Assembly: GCA_914767885.1 (NCBI GenBank)
Contig: CAJZBQ010000040.1
Location: forward strand, 992,001-1,056,000
Length of the DNA: 64,000 nucleotides
Source of the DNA: Blepharisma stoltei
Lineage: Eukaryota > Ciliophora > Heterotrichea > Heterotrichida > Blepharismidae
Reading direction: 5' to 3'
Within the stretch, counting starts at the first letter, position 1; the number at the start of each line of letters is the position of its first letter. Positions 1-10,415 of the stretch are shown here, in pieces. The position numbers and the translations under genes were made by a program. The notes beneath the pieces were generated by a model. It saw only the letters and a program-made list of their open reading frames with translations. It did no database searches and was not told the DNA's origin.

Positions 1-294
1 ATTGAGAGGACAAGTGTAGCGGAGACCATAAATGTGATTAATGAAATATGGGTCCCATTAGTGAAAAATAAGGTGAATGGATTTTTAGGCGAAAAAGTTG
101 AAGAAATTGTGCCGAAAGTGAAAGAGCCTGTAAAAGAGGAAAATACCGATTTTAATTGGATGGGATGGGCATTTATTGGGATTTTGGTAATTATTCTTAT
201 CATTTTTTGGAATCGGATTTCTCGACTAGAAAACGATGTGAACCGGCTTTCAGTTCTCATTTCCAAAATGGATCATTATAAAATACCAAATTAA
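1..294 (+). CDS. C-terminal part of a tail-anchored membrane protein
   Basis: The reading frame is open from the first base to a TAA, so the gene begins outside the window. About 97 residues are present. A charged, Lys/Glu-rich stretch is followed by one hydrophobic membrane segment at roughly residues 58-74 of the fragment (FIGILVIILIIFW) and then a short heptad-like tail (RISRLENDVNRL). This looks like the C-terminus of a protein anchored by one membrane span. A GRAM/VASt-type lipid transfer protein is one family with this kind of tail, but no diagnostic domain is visible here. It converges on the cyclophilin gene with only about 40 bp between the stop codons. Confidence 0.6.
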   Translation: MERTSVAETINVINEIWVPLVKNKVNGFLGEKVEEIVPKVKEPVKEENTDFNWMGWAFIGILVIILIIFWNRISRLENDVNRLSVLISKMDHYKIPN

Positions 295-336
295 TATGAT
301 TTTTTTATGATTTTTAATGTATTATTTAAGCTAAAT

Positions 337-3091
337 TTAAGTATTTAAGTCAATTTGGGTTATTCTGATATCTGCTAGAGGAATTTTATTTTTATCACAA
401 GGCACTCCTTCTATTGTTAAAACTACGTCCATCCCTTTATAGACTCTTCCAAATAGAGTATGTCTTCCATTCAGCCAAGAAGCAGGAACAGTTGTAATAA
501 AAAACTGCGAACCATTAGTATTTGGCCCTCTATTTGCCATAGACACAGTAAAAGGTCTGTCGTGTTTCAAATTTTCATTTATTTCGTCTTCAAATTCTTC
601 TCCCCAAATAGACTCTCCTCCAGACCCGTCTCCTTTAGGATCACCAGTTTGTATCATAAATCCTTTAACTCCCTATCGTTAATTGAGCCAATCGCTATAG
701 GAGAGATTTAAAAATCTTAAAAAATAAAAAAAAATTTATAATTTTTTTTTAGAAATAAGATATAGGCCGTTGGGATTTTTAAACACAAATAAACTGATCT
801 AATGGCCGCGACCAGTCATCTATTTCTTATTCAGAATAGATGATTTGTCGCGGCCAGTAGACCAGTTTACTGGCGATCAAAAAGACCCAACAGTCTGTAT
901 TTTATAAGCTAGCCACAGTAGATACAGTATTAAATATATTAGCAAATATGCTAAAAGCGCATTAGAATTGCGCAGAATCAATTATATGGTATAATCTCTA
1001 AAATTCATTACTATCAAATATAGGTTTCAAGCTTGATCATATGAAAATCATTTGATTAATGATACCGATTAATTTACCTGTTTAAGGAAATTTCAATAGT
1101 GCGCTCGATAAAGGATGGTGGAATAAGAACTCTATGAAAAGTCAATTGGTTGTAATAGCCATTTTTAGAATGGACAGCAAAATTTTCAACTGTTTTTGGA
1201 CACTCTTCAGGAAATAATTTAATATAAATATCCCCAACTGTAGTATGAATTACAGCAGAATGTGGCAGCTCGATGCTTGATTTCGGCAAAACCATTGCTT
1301 TTTTCTGCTCTTCTTCTATTTGTTCATTCACAATATCTCTTATTCTTCCGAGCTGATTTTTTTCAGTTTCTACATCAGTAGGCTCTCTTTTCGAAAATAA
1401 ATAAAATCTGTTTGTTTTATAAGCGCTGCATATAACTAAAGGGTCAATTTCTTTTTCTCCTTGAGAAGTGGAGCCTCCTGCCCCTGCTTTTCCTGACATA
1501 TTTCTTATAGGTTTTCCTTGATATAGCGCAATATTAGTAAACCTTTCTGATTCTTCTTTCCCAAGGACTTTTAACAAGCTACCATCAGAAATTAAAATAA
1601 ATTTTATTCCAATATAGGTAGAATATAGCAAAACTTCATTACTTTCGTCAAAGGAAAGGCAGTTGGAAATTATAGAAGGGTCTTTATCTATATCTCTTTC
1701 TATTGCCATTCTTTTGTGGAATTCCAATCTTTCAAGCCTCAAAGGGGAATTTGGGGTCGCTTGGATTTCTTGGTATTTTTCGATTTTTTCATCAAAAGTA
1801 GCTATGAGATTTCCAGACAAAAAATCAAAAAGTCTAATCGCACGATCTTTGCACCAGATTGCGAATTGCTTGCCATTAGGAGAAATTGTGAGGGAAATCC
1901 CATAGGTTTGAAGCTTTGCAAGCTCAAATAGATCAGTCTGTGTTTTAAATTTAAATCCAAAAGCAATGTCCTCAGGAGTTTCCCCAGTTTCCACATCTCA
2001 ATATTCAATAAAGCCTATATCGTCTATAGAAATTACAGTAGAATATGAATGATTGAATTTAATAGCCTTGATATTCCCATTATGCATTGACATTGTTTTA
2101 ATTGAATTTGATTCCTGACCAATTTTCGATATTTGTATTTTATCATTTCCTCCTAATGCTATTAAAGGGCATGGGGAATTTGCTGTATAATAAACTTATT
2201 TGAATTTAATTTAAAAAAAATAATTAAAAATTCTATTTAATTTATATTGAAATTAAATATAATAAATATATTCACAAATTCAATAATTGTTGGACAAAAA
2301 TCAAGGCGAATTATGTCTATCATATCAAATCCCATCACGTCAAATACCTTTATTGTGTTATCACCTTTTCCAGAACTTATCAGTCTTAATCCATCATGAG
2401 ACATTGCTAACTCCCCCCCCCCTCCGTGAGCGAACAAAACCATTAGAAAAATCGCCATTTTTTTTGACCAAAAACCCACCCTCCGTGAGTGAACAAAAAT
2501 TTTTTTAATAGAAAAAATTTTAATGGAAAAAAATTTTGATATATAAGTGATAATTAGTATAATGAAATCTAGAGCTAATTCTGTTTAATTTTAAACAAAT
2601 TGCGTTTTAAAACATAAATTTTGCAAATTAAATTAATATTTGCTTCCCAATTTTTGCAAATTAGGATTTTTTTAAATTTCGAAAAAAATATTTTTTATAA
2701 AATTTATATATAAATTTTTTTTAAAAAAAAAAATTAACCCCCCTCCGTGAGCGAACAAAATTTTTTTGTTCGCTCACGGAGGGGGGGGGGGGAGTAAGCA
2801 GGAAATTTCAGATTTATGGGCTTGGATTTTTTTAACAAATTCTATACCTTGCCACTGTTTTTTTCAAAGATTTACAAAGCCATCAGCACTGCCTGTCGCT
2901 ATGAATTCGGAAGAGGTAGAAATAGCAATTAGTGTTACGTAAGCTTTGTGCATGTAGCTTTTTTCGTATAAAGGAGACGATGGAAGAGTGCTTAAATAAA
3001 CTGGGAGAAGTTTAGGCTTTTTTGCAGGTTTTGACTCGTCTTCTGAGGATAATTCAGCTCTTTTTGAGGGGATTTCTTCTGGTGGCTCCAT
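337..3091 (-). CDS. PPWD1: WD40-cyclophilin peptidyl-prolyl isomerase, PPWD1-like, with three IESs
   Basis: Predicted nuclear, spliceosome-associated prolyl isomerase of about 608 residues once three IESs are removed. The order is an acidic/basic N-terminus ([11 protein letters not shown]), WD40 repeats ([28 protein letters not shown]) and a C-terminal cyclophilin domain with [39 protein letters not shown] and HTLFGRV. The catalytic Arg (FHR) and the QFF core are present. TGA falls on conserved Trp in NLWKK and IEYW. Segments 669-1126, 2188-2270 and 2411-2797 interrupt the frame. Deleting each between its TA or TAA repeats gives exons totalling 609 codons. The start is the first ATG at 3091. 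Assignment to PPWD1 rather than another WD-cyclophilin rests on domain order and the DMIDIIRLD segment. Confidence 0.92.
669..1126. other. IES in PPWD1 cyclophilin domain, 458 bp, contains a foldback
   Basis: TAA occurs at 666-668 and again at 1124-1126. Excision leaving one copy joins HRV-L to KGFMIQTGD, the standard cyclophilin sequence. The segment has stops in every relevant frame and no GT-AG intron borders. It carries a large imperfect palindrome (see 760-900). Confidence 0.88.
760..900. repeat. imperfect palindrome inside IES
   Basis: The two arms lie at about 760-832 and 838-900. The inner part pairs GGCCGCGACCAGTCATCTAT with ATAGATGATTTGTCGCGGCC. The outer part pairs TATAGGCCGTTGGG with CCCAACAGTCTGTA. 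It looks like the core of a foldback element; no coding potential is seen. Confidence 0.75.
2188..2270. other. short IES in PPWD1 WD40 region, 83 bp
   Basis: AT-rich segment with TA at 2186-2187 and 2269-2270. Excision gives IIEFVN joined to [13 protein letters not shown] in frame within the WD40 domain. Confidence 0.82.
2411..2797. mobile_element. MITE-type IES, full-length copy A (387 bp)
   Basis: Flanked by TAA at 2408-2410 and 2795-2797. It begins CTCCCCCCCCCC-CTCCGTGAGCGAACAAAA and ends with the inverted version. The C/G run is followed by the 18-mer CTCCGTGAGCGAACAAAA, which recurs inside the left end (as GAGTGAAC) and forms a hairpin at the right end. The interior is very AT-rich and codes for nothing. 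Excision restores EISC-LAMSHDG in PPWD1. It matches the description of the abundant Pogo-derived germline MITE of Blepharisma (BogoMITE), recalled from memory. Confidence 0.9.
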
Positions 3092-3393
3092 TTAGATAAC
3101 TTTAGCACCTTTTATAAATTCTTTAATATAAAATCGATTTTTCTTATAAATGACAAAATTTTATATTTTAAAATAATTTTTATCAAAAGATGTGTAAAAT
3201 ATGAGAGATAATAAGACTATGATTATGAAATAGTTTTCCTAATTATAATGAAATTCAAAAATATTTAAACAAATTATTTAATAGCAGGAATTAATTGAAT
3301 ATTTTTCTTAAATTAATAAAATTAAATTTTAAAATTATCATGATAAATTTATTTATTAATTATCACATAATAGTCTAAGATAATCTGACATAA
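3092..3393. other. intergenic region between divergent genes
   Basis: AT-rich, with no open frame when only TAA and TAG count as stops. It separates the starts of PPWD1 (minus) and the kelch gene (plus), so it should hold both promoters. No specific motif is recognised. Confidence 0.5.
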
Positions 3394-4647
3394 ATGAACA
3401 ATTGCGAAGAAGCCGACTGTAATCTAATTGCCAAACAATCCTGCGATTGCAAAGGGGCCTCATTTAGACTGTGCGACACACATCTTTCTCTCCATTTAAG
3501 CGACAATCCTCTCACAGATCACAACCTTAAAAGTCTCCTTAAAATGAACATTCAATCAAGAAATCTCGTTATCCAAAAATTACTATACATAAAAGACCAA
3601 ACCTGCAAACAAATATCAATGATAAATCAGCAATCTTCAGCTTTAATTAATACTATACAAGCTGAAACAGCGCACATTTTAACCCATATGAATGAAATAA
3701 TTGCATTATGTGAAGAAACCTATCAACGGCTCATTACAATCGATGACATTCCTGATAAACAGTTTTACACTCCATTTAAAAATCTACTAAAATCTGATAT
3801 TTACTATACCGGAAAATGCCTTGAAGAATGAAATTACCCTACTTTTAAAGTAAAAATTCCTGAAGACTCCGTTTTTACTATAAATTATTCACCATTATCC
3901 CACTTAATTAATGGCTATAATGACTATTTTATGTACTTAGACACAGACAGAAATATTGTCGTAAATAACGGGTATACAGAAAAAAAATTATTTAATTTCG
4001 ACGATTTCACATTAAGGCTGCTACAAGTAAGCCCAAAAATAATATTAGTAACTGGAGGCGACACAGACAGAAAACGCGCAGTCCTTTTAGACATTGAACA
4101 ATTTTCCGTGACTCCTCTAGAAAATATGATAATGGAAAGACAGTGGCATGCTTGTACCTGAATTGATGGCTGGCCAGCAGTTATAGGAGGATTTGATGGA
4201 GAAAATGATTTAGACAGTGTAGAAATATTTGAAAAAGAAAAATGAAGACAAATTTCTAGCTTAAACCGGAAAAGAAGCACACCTTCAGCTGTAAATATGG
4301 GAGATGTTGTGTATGTATTTGGAGGGTTTGAGGTAGATACTATAGAAAAATATGAAAATCATTGGTGGACTTTACTTGAAATTAAATTGCCAACAGAAAA
4401 TGCTGCGGTAGGGTTAATTAGTTTGACGAATTCAAGTGTGATTTGTTTTGGAGGTTGGCATAATGAAGAAGAATATTATAATTTTAAGGCCATGATTAAT
4501 TTTAAAAATTCAGAATGGCTGGAGATGAGGGAGTTAGAAAATGAAGGGTGCTTTTTTTATCAGTCTTATATAGTCAAGGACAGAATTATTGTAGGGAAAA
4601 TTGACAGAAATGAATTTACACGAGATTTTGCTCTAGAGTTTAAATAA
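3394..4647 (+). CDS. kelch-repeat protein with N-terminal Cys/His (B-box-like) motif
   Basis: Single exon, 417 residues, read through three TGA codons as Trp (EEWNYP, CTWIDGW, EKWRQIS). The first 40 residues hold a Cys/His pattern (CNLIAKQSCDC, CDTHLSLH) like a B-box zinc finger. A helical stretch to about residue 150 could be coiled. The C-terminal half has kelch-type blades: WIDGWPAVIGGFDG, VYVFGGFEV, VICFGGWH. Such proteins usually act as protein-interaction scaffolds or ubiquitin-ligase adaptors; which partner is not visible. Start is the first ATG after upstream stops; stop is TAA. Confidence 0.85.
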
Positions 4648-4828
4648 GCTAATATTGCGAATAGTCCCTTTTAGATTAGATAAAAATTGGCTTTGAAATA
4701 ACAATTTTGTAACTATTAAAATAAAATTTTATTATTTTCGTCTTTTTTATTGTCAGATCATCAAAATAAATTATACTTTTTAAGTAATTTTCCCTTTATA
4801 AAATATTTCCTAAATTATTCAAACCAAG

Positions 4829-5181
4829 TTAGTTAGTTAGTTTTAAATGGCCATACGTGGGCGAACCAGCGGGCCATAACGCCTCAGCTGAAAGACAACT
4901 TCAGGTCGGGTTCTGATGCGACCATACTCCCAGGCCCGACGCCATCTTGGTTTCTGGTCTTACCTGTCTAGCCCATCAGGCATGGACAGGAAAACCTTCG
5001 GGGGAGAAATAAAACTTCCTTTTCGGCACGGCTTCCCCACCTCTGAAGGCCTACTTAAGACAGGGAACGAGGCCCTATATTTCAGCTTCATCAGAAATGG
5101 GTCCTACCAACTCCATAGGAGGTGCGCCTCGGAGTCCTATTTCCGTCAACGTCACCATTTTATTTCTATATTCAAACCAAG
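4829..5181. repeat. GC-richer insertion (353 bp) upstream of START-like gene
   Basis: A 13-bp direct repeat TATTCAAACCAAG lies at 4816-4828 and 5169-5181. The inserted DNA is much GC-richer than its surroundings and starts with a (TTAG) run, AGTTAGTTAGTTAG. One 92-codon open frame inside resembles nothing. The flanks look like a target-site duplication, and a TA within the repeat would allow IES-type excision. Confidence 0.65.
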
Positions 5182-5201
5182 GCATGCACTATAAATATAA
5201 T

Positions 5202-6278
5202 ATGGAAAGATTGGCAACAGTTGAATATATTTCTCCAATAAAACCTGAAGATACTCCTATTGAAGATCCTGTCATAACTGGCTGCCAATCTTCAGACGAA
5301 GTCAGCAATGATATTAACCCAGAAATTGACAATTTTTTAGAAAATAAACTGGCAGAGGGAAATGAAAATACTATAAAAATTGATGACCAAAGCGTCTTAT
5401 TGGACTCTCTACATAATGAAACTGTTTCCAAAATAATGAACCTTTACTATGACGATAAAATATATGACGCTTTATTAGAGCTTAACCATTTCAAATCATC
5501 CTGTGGAGGAAATATCAACCACTACCCTGACTTATTAGAAATAGAAAAAGATTACCAAGAAATCCAAGCAATTTATGACCAATTTGAAGATAAAGAAGCC
5601 TGAACCCCAGTTCCTTCGAAAGACCCAATCAAGCTGAGTTTTAAAGCAGTCCCTGGCACTCCTACTATATCTATACTTTCAGAAACTGAATTTGAGGTCC
5701 CAGTCTTCAATATTCTGACACTTATTTATGAGCATGACCTCTATCCTCTATGAATCCCTTTCTGTAAAAAATCTTCATTAATAAAACAGCTTTCGAGGGC
5801 CAGAAAAATTTTAGCCCAAGACTTTAACGTTAGCAAAATCGCCAGAAGGGAAACCTGCTTATATGGGTTTGGGGCTGATTTATTGCAAACTCATGGAGCC
5901 ATTATGATTATTTGTAGATCTTGTGACAATGAGGATACTTTTAAAGGAGTCGCTTTGCCTCCTAGAGGAAAAGCTATAAGGGCGAAAGTGACATTTCTTG
6001 GCTGTATGATAAAGCCTATAGATAGATGCAGGACTTATGTAAAATTTATATCAAATTTTGACCCAAGCATAAAGTTTCTTCCTTATTCGATTTTAAATTA
6101 TTTTACGAAAAAATTGGCAAAAATTGGGTTTAGGCTTATAATTAAGCATGCGAAAAATTTTGAAGGGAGTGAGTGGCAGAAAAGGCTGGATGCCCCGGAA
6201 AATAGAGAATTGTATGGTCATATAGAAAGAGTACTGGAAAATTATTATATGCTATTTAGGGTTTTTAAAGAATTTTAA
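5202..6278 (+). CDS. START-like lipid-binding domain protein
   Basis: Single exon of 358 residues, reading TGA as Trp at DKEAWTPVP and YPLWIPFC. The N-terminal 130 residues are acidic and low in complexity. The C-terminal 230 residues look like a START/Bet v1-type domain of the kind common in ciliates: NILTLIYEHDLYPLWIPFC, then RRETCLYGFGADLL, IMIICRSCD and a final amphipathic helix with FTKKLAKIGFRLI. Proteins of this class bind lipids in a hydrophobic groove, but the ligand is unknown. Start ATG at 5202 lies 20 bp after an inserted repeat. The family call rests on sequence pattern only. Confidence 0.7.
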
Positions 6279-6384
6279 TAAGCAGATGATCCTATATTTT
6301 TGGAGATTAAGAATTTAGATTTTATTTTAATGATTTATAATTGAAGGTATGTAATATTTCAAAAGGATTGTAATTAAAAAATTA

Positions 6385-7085
6385 CTAAAACACAGAATTA
6401 TTTAAACTTAGTGGACCTAGATTTGTTATTCTTGAATCAGGCCTGCAGTGCTTCATTGTTTCGTGAACAGATGCATTTATTGCTTCTGTTCATTCAGATT
6501 TATACAGAATTAACATTATGTTGTATTATCGAGAAGCTCAGGTAGCACCCGCTGGTGCGCACACCCCACAAGAGGGTTAACTCCTCTCCGCCTTAGGCTC
6601 GAGTCTACCAAGAGTTAAGTGGGCTGGCCATCATGTAGTACGCCAGACGAGGTTGCCGGCACAGAAATTCCAAAAAATGGAATTTCTGGCCGACTGTTAA
6701 CAAAAGTAGCTCCTTGTTTCACACTAGGGAGCTTCCCGAAAGGCCTAAAAGGCTTTCTGGGCTTCCCCTTTCCAACTTCAAGTTTTCCTTTCCTTCGAAG
6801 TAAAATCTTCTCTGAAATCGGACTAAGGCTAACCCTAAATGGATTAAGATTGATTACCTAGTACAGCTGTCCATTTCTGAGCTGTAAAAGCCTTGCCGAT
6901 ATAATTAAAATATGTGCTCAAAACTGCATGGCTTCCGGCCATGCCCAGACTTAGATACCATATTTTAATCATTCAGATTTATATAGCAGCTCATCTTGAA
7001 GCGAGCTTGATTTTCTTCTTTTATTTCTTACAATTTTTTTCGCAACTGCTCCTTCAATTATATCTATTAAAAATGAAACATTACT
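6385..7085 (-). CDS. small unknown gene interrupted by a GC-rich insertion; start unresolved
   Basis: On the minus strand a coding-like stretch (IIEGAVAKKIVRN, SSSLQDELLYKSEW) runs into the insertion at 6505-6983. Beyond it the same frame continues as TEAINASVHETMKH, CRPDSRITNLG, ending at TAG (6385-6387). Joining at the 15-bp flanking repeat keeps the frame and reads a TGA as Trp. No ATG in this frame was found between this stretch and the stop of the next gene, so a further IES or an intron probably hides the first exon. Function unknown. Confidence 0.45.
6505..6983. repeat. GC-richer insertion (479 bp) with 15-bp flanking repeat
   Basis: TCATTCAGATTTATA is repeated exactly at 6490-6504 and 6969-6983. 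The interior is GC-richer than its flanks and holds strong local hairpins, for example CAGAAATTCCA pairing with TGGAATTTCTG. Removal joins the two halves of the small minus-strand gene. No transposase frame is seen. The size and target-site-like repeat resemble a SINE-type insertion. Confidence 0.7.
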
Positions 7086-7164
7086 TAAATTCTAATCTCC
7101 AGCCTCCAATTCTAAAAAAATTATAGTATTTTTATTACAATAAATAATTTATTTTCTGCTAATT

Positions 7165-8623
7165 TTATACTTTAAGCAGCTTTTTTCCTCTCTCATGCTC
7201 AATTACTTCACTCTCTTCAATCAAATTAGTTTTTATCGGCGATACTGTAAACTGCTTAATTTTACTCCTCGATAGCTCTTCTTTTGCCGCTCTCAAAACT
7301 GGGCTAAGGCTCATTCTCTTATTTTGCAGCCTCACAGCAATCATTGCTTGCACCCTAGTTTTATTTATTTGGTTTGAAAACATTCCACGCCCATTTAATT
7401 GTGCAAGCTCACTGTCTGCGTTTTTTTCTAATTTTTTTTTATAAGAATTCATGTCAGCAATTATTTTGGCTTTGAGATGACTTTTTTCAGCTGGGCTGAC
7501 GCAGTTAACGTACATTAAATATTCTTTTGCCTTTATTTGGCTTGGGGATTCATTTCTTTGAGAATCTAAATTTCAATCTCTGTGGGTTTTTATGATGGAT
7601 TCTATTTTTTGTGGAATTATTGGGGAGGGCTTGCGAAAACCTTCAATTATTTTGGGGGAAAATTTGTCATTGAATTTTATAGGAGGAAGATCTTCGGCTG
7701 GCTGGTCAATTATAGGACCTGCAGCTCGGATTCGAGGACGGCCTGCACGCTGGTCTTTGAAAGGGTCTGAAAAGTGAAATCGGCCATAGGAAAAACCGGC
7801 TTCTGTTAGATAGTTTTTAGATCTTTCAGAAACTGCTTCAGGGGATTTATTATAAAAATCTTTATCTCTTTGACGGACTCTGTATCCTGGTTTTATTCGC
7901 TTTAAGACTGAAAAATATTCAGAGTTTACAGGTTTCTTCCTTAATCCATCATTTTAGCTGAGGCATTTGAGAGCTTCTCACTAAAGATAATATGCTTAAC
8001 AAAATAATTAAATTTTTTAATAATTTTTTTTTAATTAAAAATTTCTTTTTAATATGAAGGGGTTTAAGTTTCCAAAATAAGCTGATTTATAGGATCAATG
8101 TGCTGACTTTCCTGACTGTCACTATCAAAGTCATCATATACTAAATGGCGACACTGCTCTTGGCGCAACAGTTAGGACCTTAAAGTTGCCATGAACTGGA
8201 ACGGGATGCCATTCAAGCTGAGAAGCAAGCGTAGCCTCAGCAAATGTGTATTCGATTAGGTTTTAACTACTTTCTTGTAGATGAAAAGGAGGTGTCATGC
8301 AATGCCCTTTGGAGCCTTGGGCATCCTCTACCGAGAAATCGGGGGTTTAGCCCCAGCAAAGGGAACATTCATTTTCTTGTAGCTTAATCTTTGGAATCAA
8401 GCCATTCAATAGCTTATCGTAGGCTGCAGAATCCAAAAGTCTATCCAAGACTAAAGCCTCAAGAAAGGAGGAGACAACTATGTCGGCTACTTCTCGACCT
8501 ACTTGCCAGTTCGTTGTAAAGCGGATGAATCTCCCATCTTTGGTGATTCATCACTAATATGGCTAGCGCCTGTCCTTAATAATTCTAATCACTATCAGAG
8601 TCTTTTTCATTTTCATCAATCAT
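7165..8623 (-). CDS. unknown basic protein, interrupted by two inserted segments
   Basis: The well-supported part is a continuous minus-strand frame from about 7941 to the TAA at 7165-7167: KRIKPGYRVRQRDKDFYNKS, EAGFSYGRFHFSDPFKD, then a Lys-rich C-terminus. It reads one TGA as Trp (HRDWNLDS). Upstream, an acidic Ser-rich exon (MIDENEKDSDSD, SQESQHIDPI) begins at ATG 8623. It can be joined in frame if 7944-8089 (TA ends) and 8133-8602 are removed, giving 281 codons including the stop. The first of those junctions is uncertain. No domain is recognised. Confidence 0.5.
7944..8089. other. possible IES (about 146 bp)
   Basis: AT-rich with stops in all frames. TA at 7942-7943 and 8088-8089 would restore one frame between the acidic exon and the main exon of the surrounding gene. 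Other junctions cannot be excluded. Confidence 0.4.
8133..8602. repeat. GC-richer insertion (470 bp) with imperfect 15-bp flanking repeat
   Basis: GTCACTATCAAAGTC at 8118-8132 and ATCACTATCAGAGTC at 8588-8602 agree at 13 of 15 positions. The interior has many short stops and no long frame. Deleting one period keeps an acidic Asp/Ser coding frame open across the junction. Confidence 0.55.
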
Positions 8624-8846
8624 TTTTACTCGAATTTAAAAATTCAACTGCTTCATATTCAATTTGATAAAGTTTACTTTATAAGCAAATTAAATCGCTT
8701 TTTTAATATTAATATTTATAATAAAGACACTTAAATATTCATAAGAATATCCAATATTTTGCTATAGAAAAGAACAGATTTCAGCTAAACCTATTATTTA
8801 TGCTTTATCAATTTAATTTTTGAGAATTTCTATTAAATATTAGTTA

Positions 8847-9485
8847 TTATGAATCCTTGAAGCAATTATCACATACTCTAACTGGCGTATTATATTCTAA
8901 CTCTGGTATAGCTATTTTATTTGAGGAATGCAGATAGCAATAAACCTTTCCACATTTTCTGCAATGATGCTGCCTATTAGAGACACTAAAATCTACGTTG
9001 CATTGTTTGCAAGCCAAATTTTCAATAGGATCTTCTCATATTGGTCTTTTTGCTTTCTTAATCAAGCTTACCCAGCTTATATATTCATCATTTGTTTCAA
9101 ATTTTAATTGCCACTGTTGAATTTGGCCTCTAATGTTTTTTACCTCAAGTACTAAAATAGCTTCATCAGGGTTTTCTAACCGAATTTTAAAGTTTTTATC
9201 GAAAAAAGCTTTATAGAGAGTTTAATTAAATTTGGATGATAATTTAAAGGGCCAGGACATAAAAAATTATTAGAAAATAGGCTGAGAAAAGAAAAATGGC
9301 ATTAAATTAAATAAAGATGACTTATTTTTAGAAGGAATGTTTTGGCCATCTGAATATTTCAGAGATTTGTGGGAAAGCCTGAAATATTTCTTTTTTTCTT
9401 TTTCTTTAGTCGTGATTGATATATATCCTTGAGTTTTTATATCATTTCTATCATATTCTATGTGTTTCGAAGGTTTTGGCCCCAT
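8847..9485 (-). CDS. PH domain plus FYVE-type zinc finger protein
   Basis: 180 residues after removal of one 96-bp IES. The first two thirds form a small PH domain: [37 protein letters not shown], then [12 protein letters not shown], the usual C-terminal helix. The last third is a FYVE/related zinc finger: CKQCNVDFS, then [17 protein letters not shown] and VCDNC. FYVE fingers bind phosphatidylinositol 3-phosphate on endosomes through an RHHCR-like basic motif; here it is QHHCRKCG. A membrane-recruited adaptor is therefore likely. TGA is read as Trp in RPIWEDP. Start is the ATG at 9485. Confidence 0.88.
9214..9309. other. short IES in PH-FYVE gene, 96 bp
   Basis: TA at 9212-9213 and 9308-9309. 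Excision joins KSSLF to [10 protein letters not shown], restoring a continuous PH domain. Confidence 0.82.
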
Positions 9486-9599
9486 ATTGAATATTAATCT
9501 GTTAGTTAAAATATTATATTGTTTTTTAAATTAAAAATCTTTTAATTTACAACAGAATTCTTTGCTTCGTATAGATTTTTACTTTAGCTTGATCTATTT

Positions 9600-10415
9600 A
9601 TGCATATTTATCAGGAAAAATATAAAAAATCTGATGAAAACAAGCTTAGAGCTCTATGCCCGCTATTCTTCAGCACTGAGGATATTCTTTTTTAACTGAA
9701 TCCTTCCATCATATTTTTTCTTTTTATTTAAATTTAATTATATTTTGAAGGTCTATTTTCTAAAATAGAATAAAGGCTTTCCCACCTCATGTTTTGACTC
9801 CCAATCTTTATTCATATTACTCAACCCATCACCATCCAAAACTTACCCTTGAGCCTTTTCACTCCTCTATTAAACAGTATTTTAAATTTTATGACAAAGT
9901 CCTCCACCACACTCATATTTCTTCTTTGCTTGACTCAAATTTCTTTACTCAGACGAGAAAAGACTACTTAAAGCCACTAGCTGAACTTAACTTATTATTC
10001 AGTATTTAAGTTGTCCTGTGCCACTTCCTACTAGAAGGGACTAGTCCCAACTAGTGACGTCACAGACCATTGTGTCACTTAAAATGGTGCACCATATAGG
10101 TAGATATTCCTTGGCACGTCGTCGAAAGTTAAGGCCGCACTTCTCACCAGGAACATTGCTGTCGCTCTTGTCTGACTTAGCATCTGTGCGTATTCCGCCT
10201 AAGGGTCACCTCTCCTCTGATGTGCTAAGTGGTAAAAACCCAAGTCTCTTGATGCACTTAAGAGCAGTTCTTCTGGCTATCTCTAAAGTTAAATTGCCGC
10301 TTTCTTTGTAGAAATTATCAAGTTAAAACCAAACCCCATAAAAAAAATTCCATGAGAGAGAAAAAATAGCAGAGCTAATTTCTCTCGAGCCATATGCCAT
10401 TTTATTTATACTTAA
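9600..10415 (+). CDS. small unknown protein with two IESs
   Basis: ATG at 9600 opens MHIYQEKYKKSDENKLRAL. After removing 9685-9767 the frame continues as AFPPHVLTPNLYSYYSTHHH and YFKFYDKVLHHTHISSLL. After removing 9998-10310 it continues as EIIKLKPNPIKKIPW to TAA at 10413-10415, 139 residues in all. Both excisions use TA ends and the sum is a multiple of three. No domain is recognised. The last 22 bases overlap the apparent start of the guanylate kinase gene in another frame, which is unusual in this gene-dense DNA, so one of the two ends may be misplaced. Confidence 0.6.
9685..9767. other. short IES, 83 bp
   Basis: TA at 9683-9684 and 9766-9767. It contains in-frame stops; excision joins STEDR to IKAFPPHVL. 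Confidence 0.7.
9998..10310. repeat. GC-richer IES, 313 bp
   Basis: TA at 9996-9997 and 10309-10310. Excision joins LAELNLL to EIIKLKPNP in frame. The interior is GC-richer than the coding DNA around it and structured, including ACTAGTCCCAACTAGT. No clear long target duplication is seen, unlike its counterparts at 4829, 6505 and 11459. Confidence 0.6.

Noticed and set aside
669-1126. Large GT-AG intron in PPWD1
   Set aside because: Borders are TAA repeats, not GT/AG, and confirmed introns here are 15-16 nt.
2237-2479. Open frame beginning [20 protein letters not shown]
   Set aside because: Its first third is the MITE left end read as protein; the true PPWD1 exon starts after the TAA junction.
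4827-4843. (TTAG)n tract as a telomere or chromosome-end signal
   Set aside because: Only about four units, inside an inserted element flanked by a target-like duplication; no other end features.
4916-5194. 92-codon plus-strand open frame
   Set aside because: It lies entirely in the GC-rich insertion flanked by a 13-bp repeat; composition explains the lack of stops and it resembles no protein.
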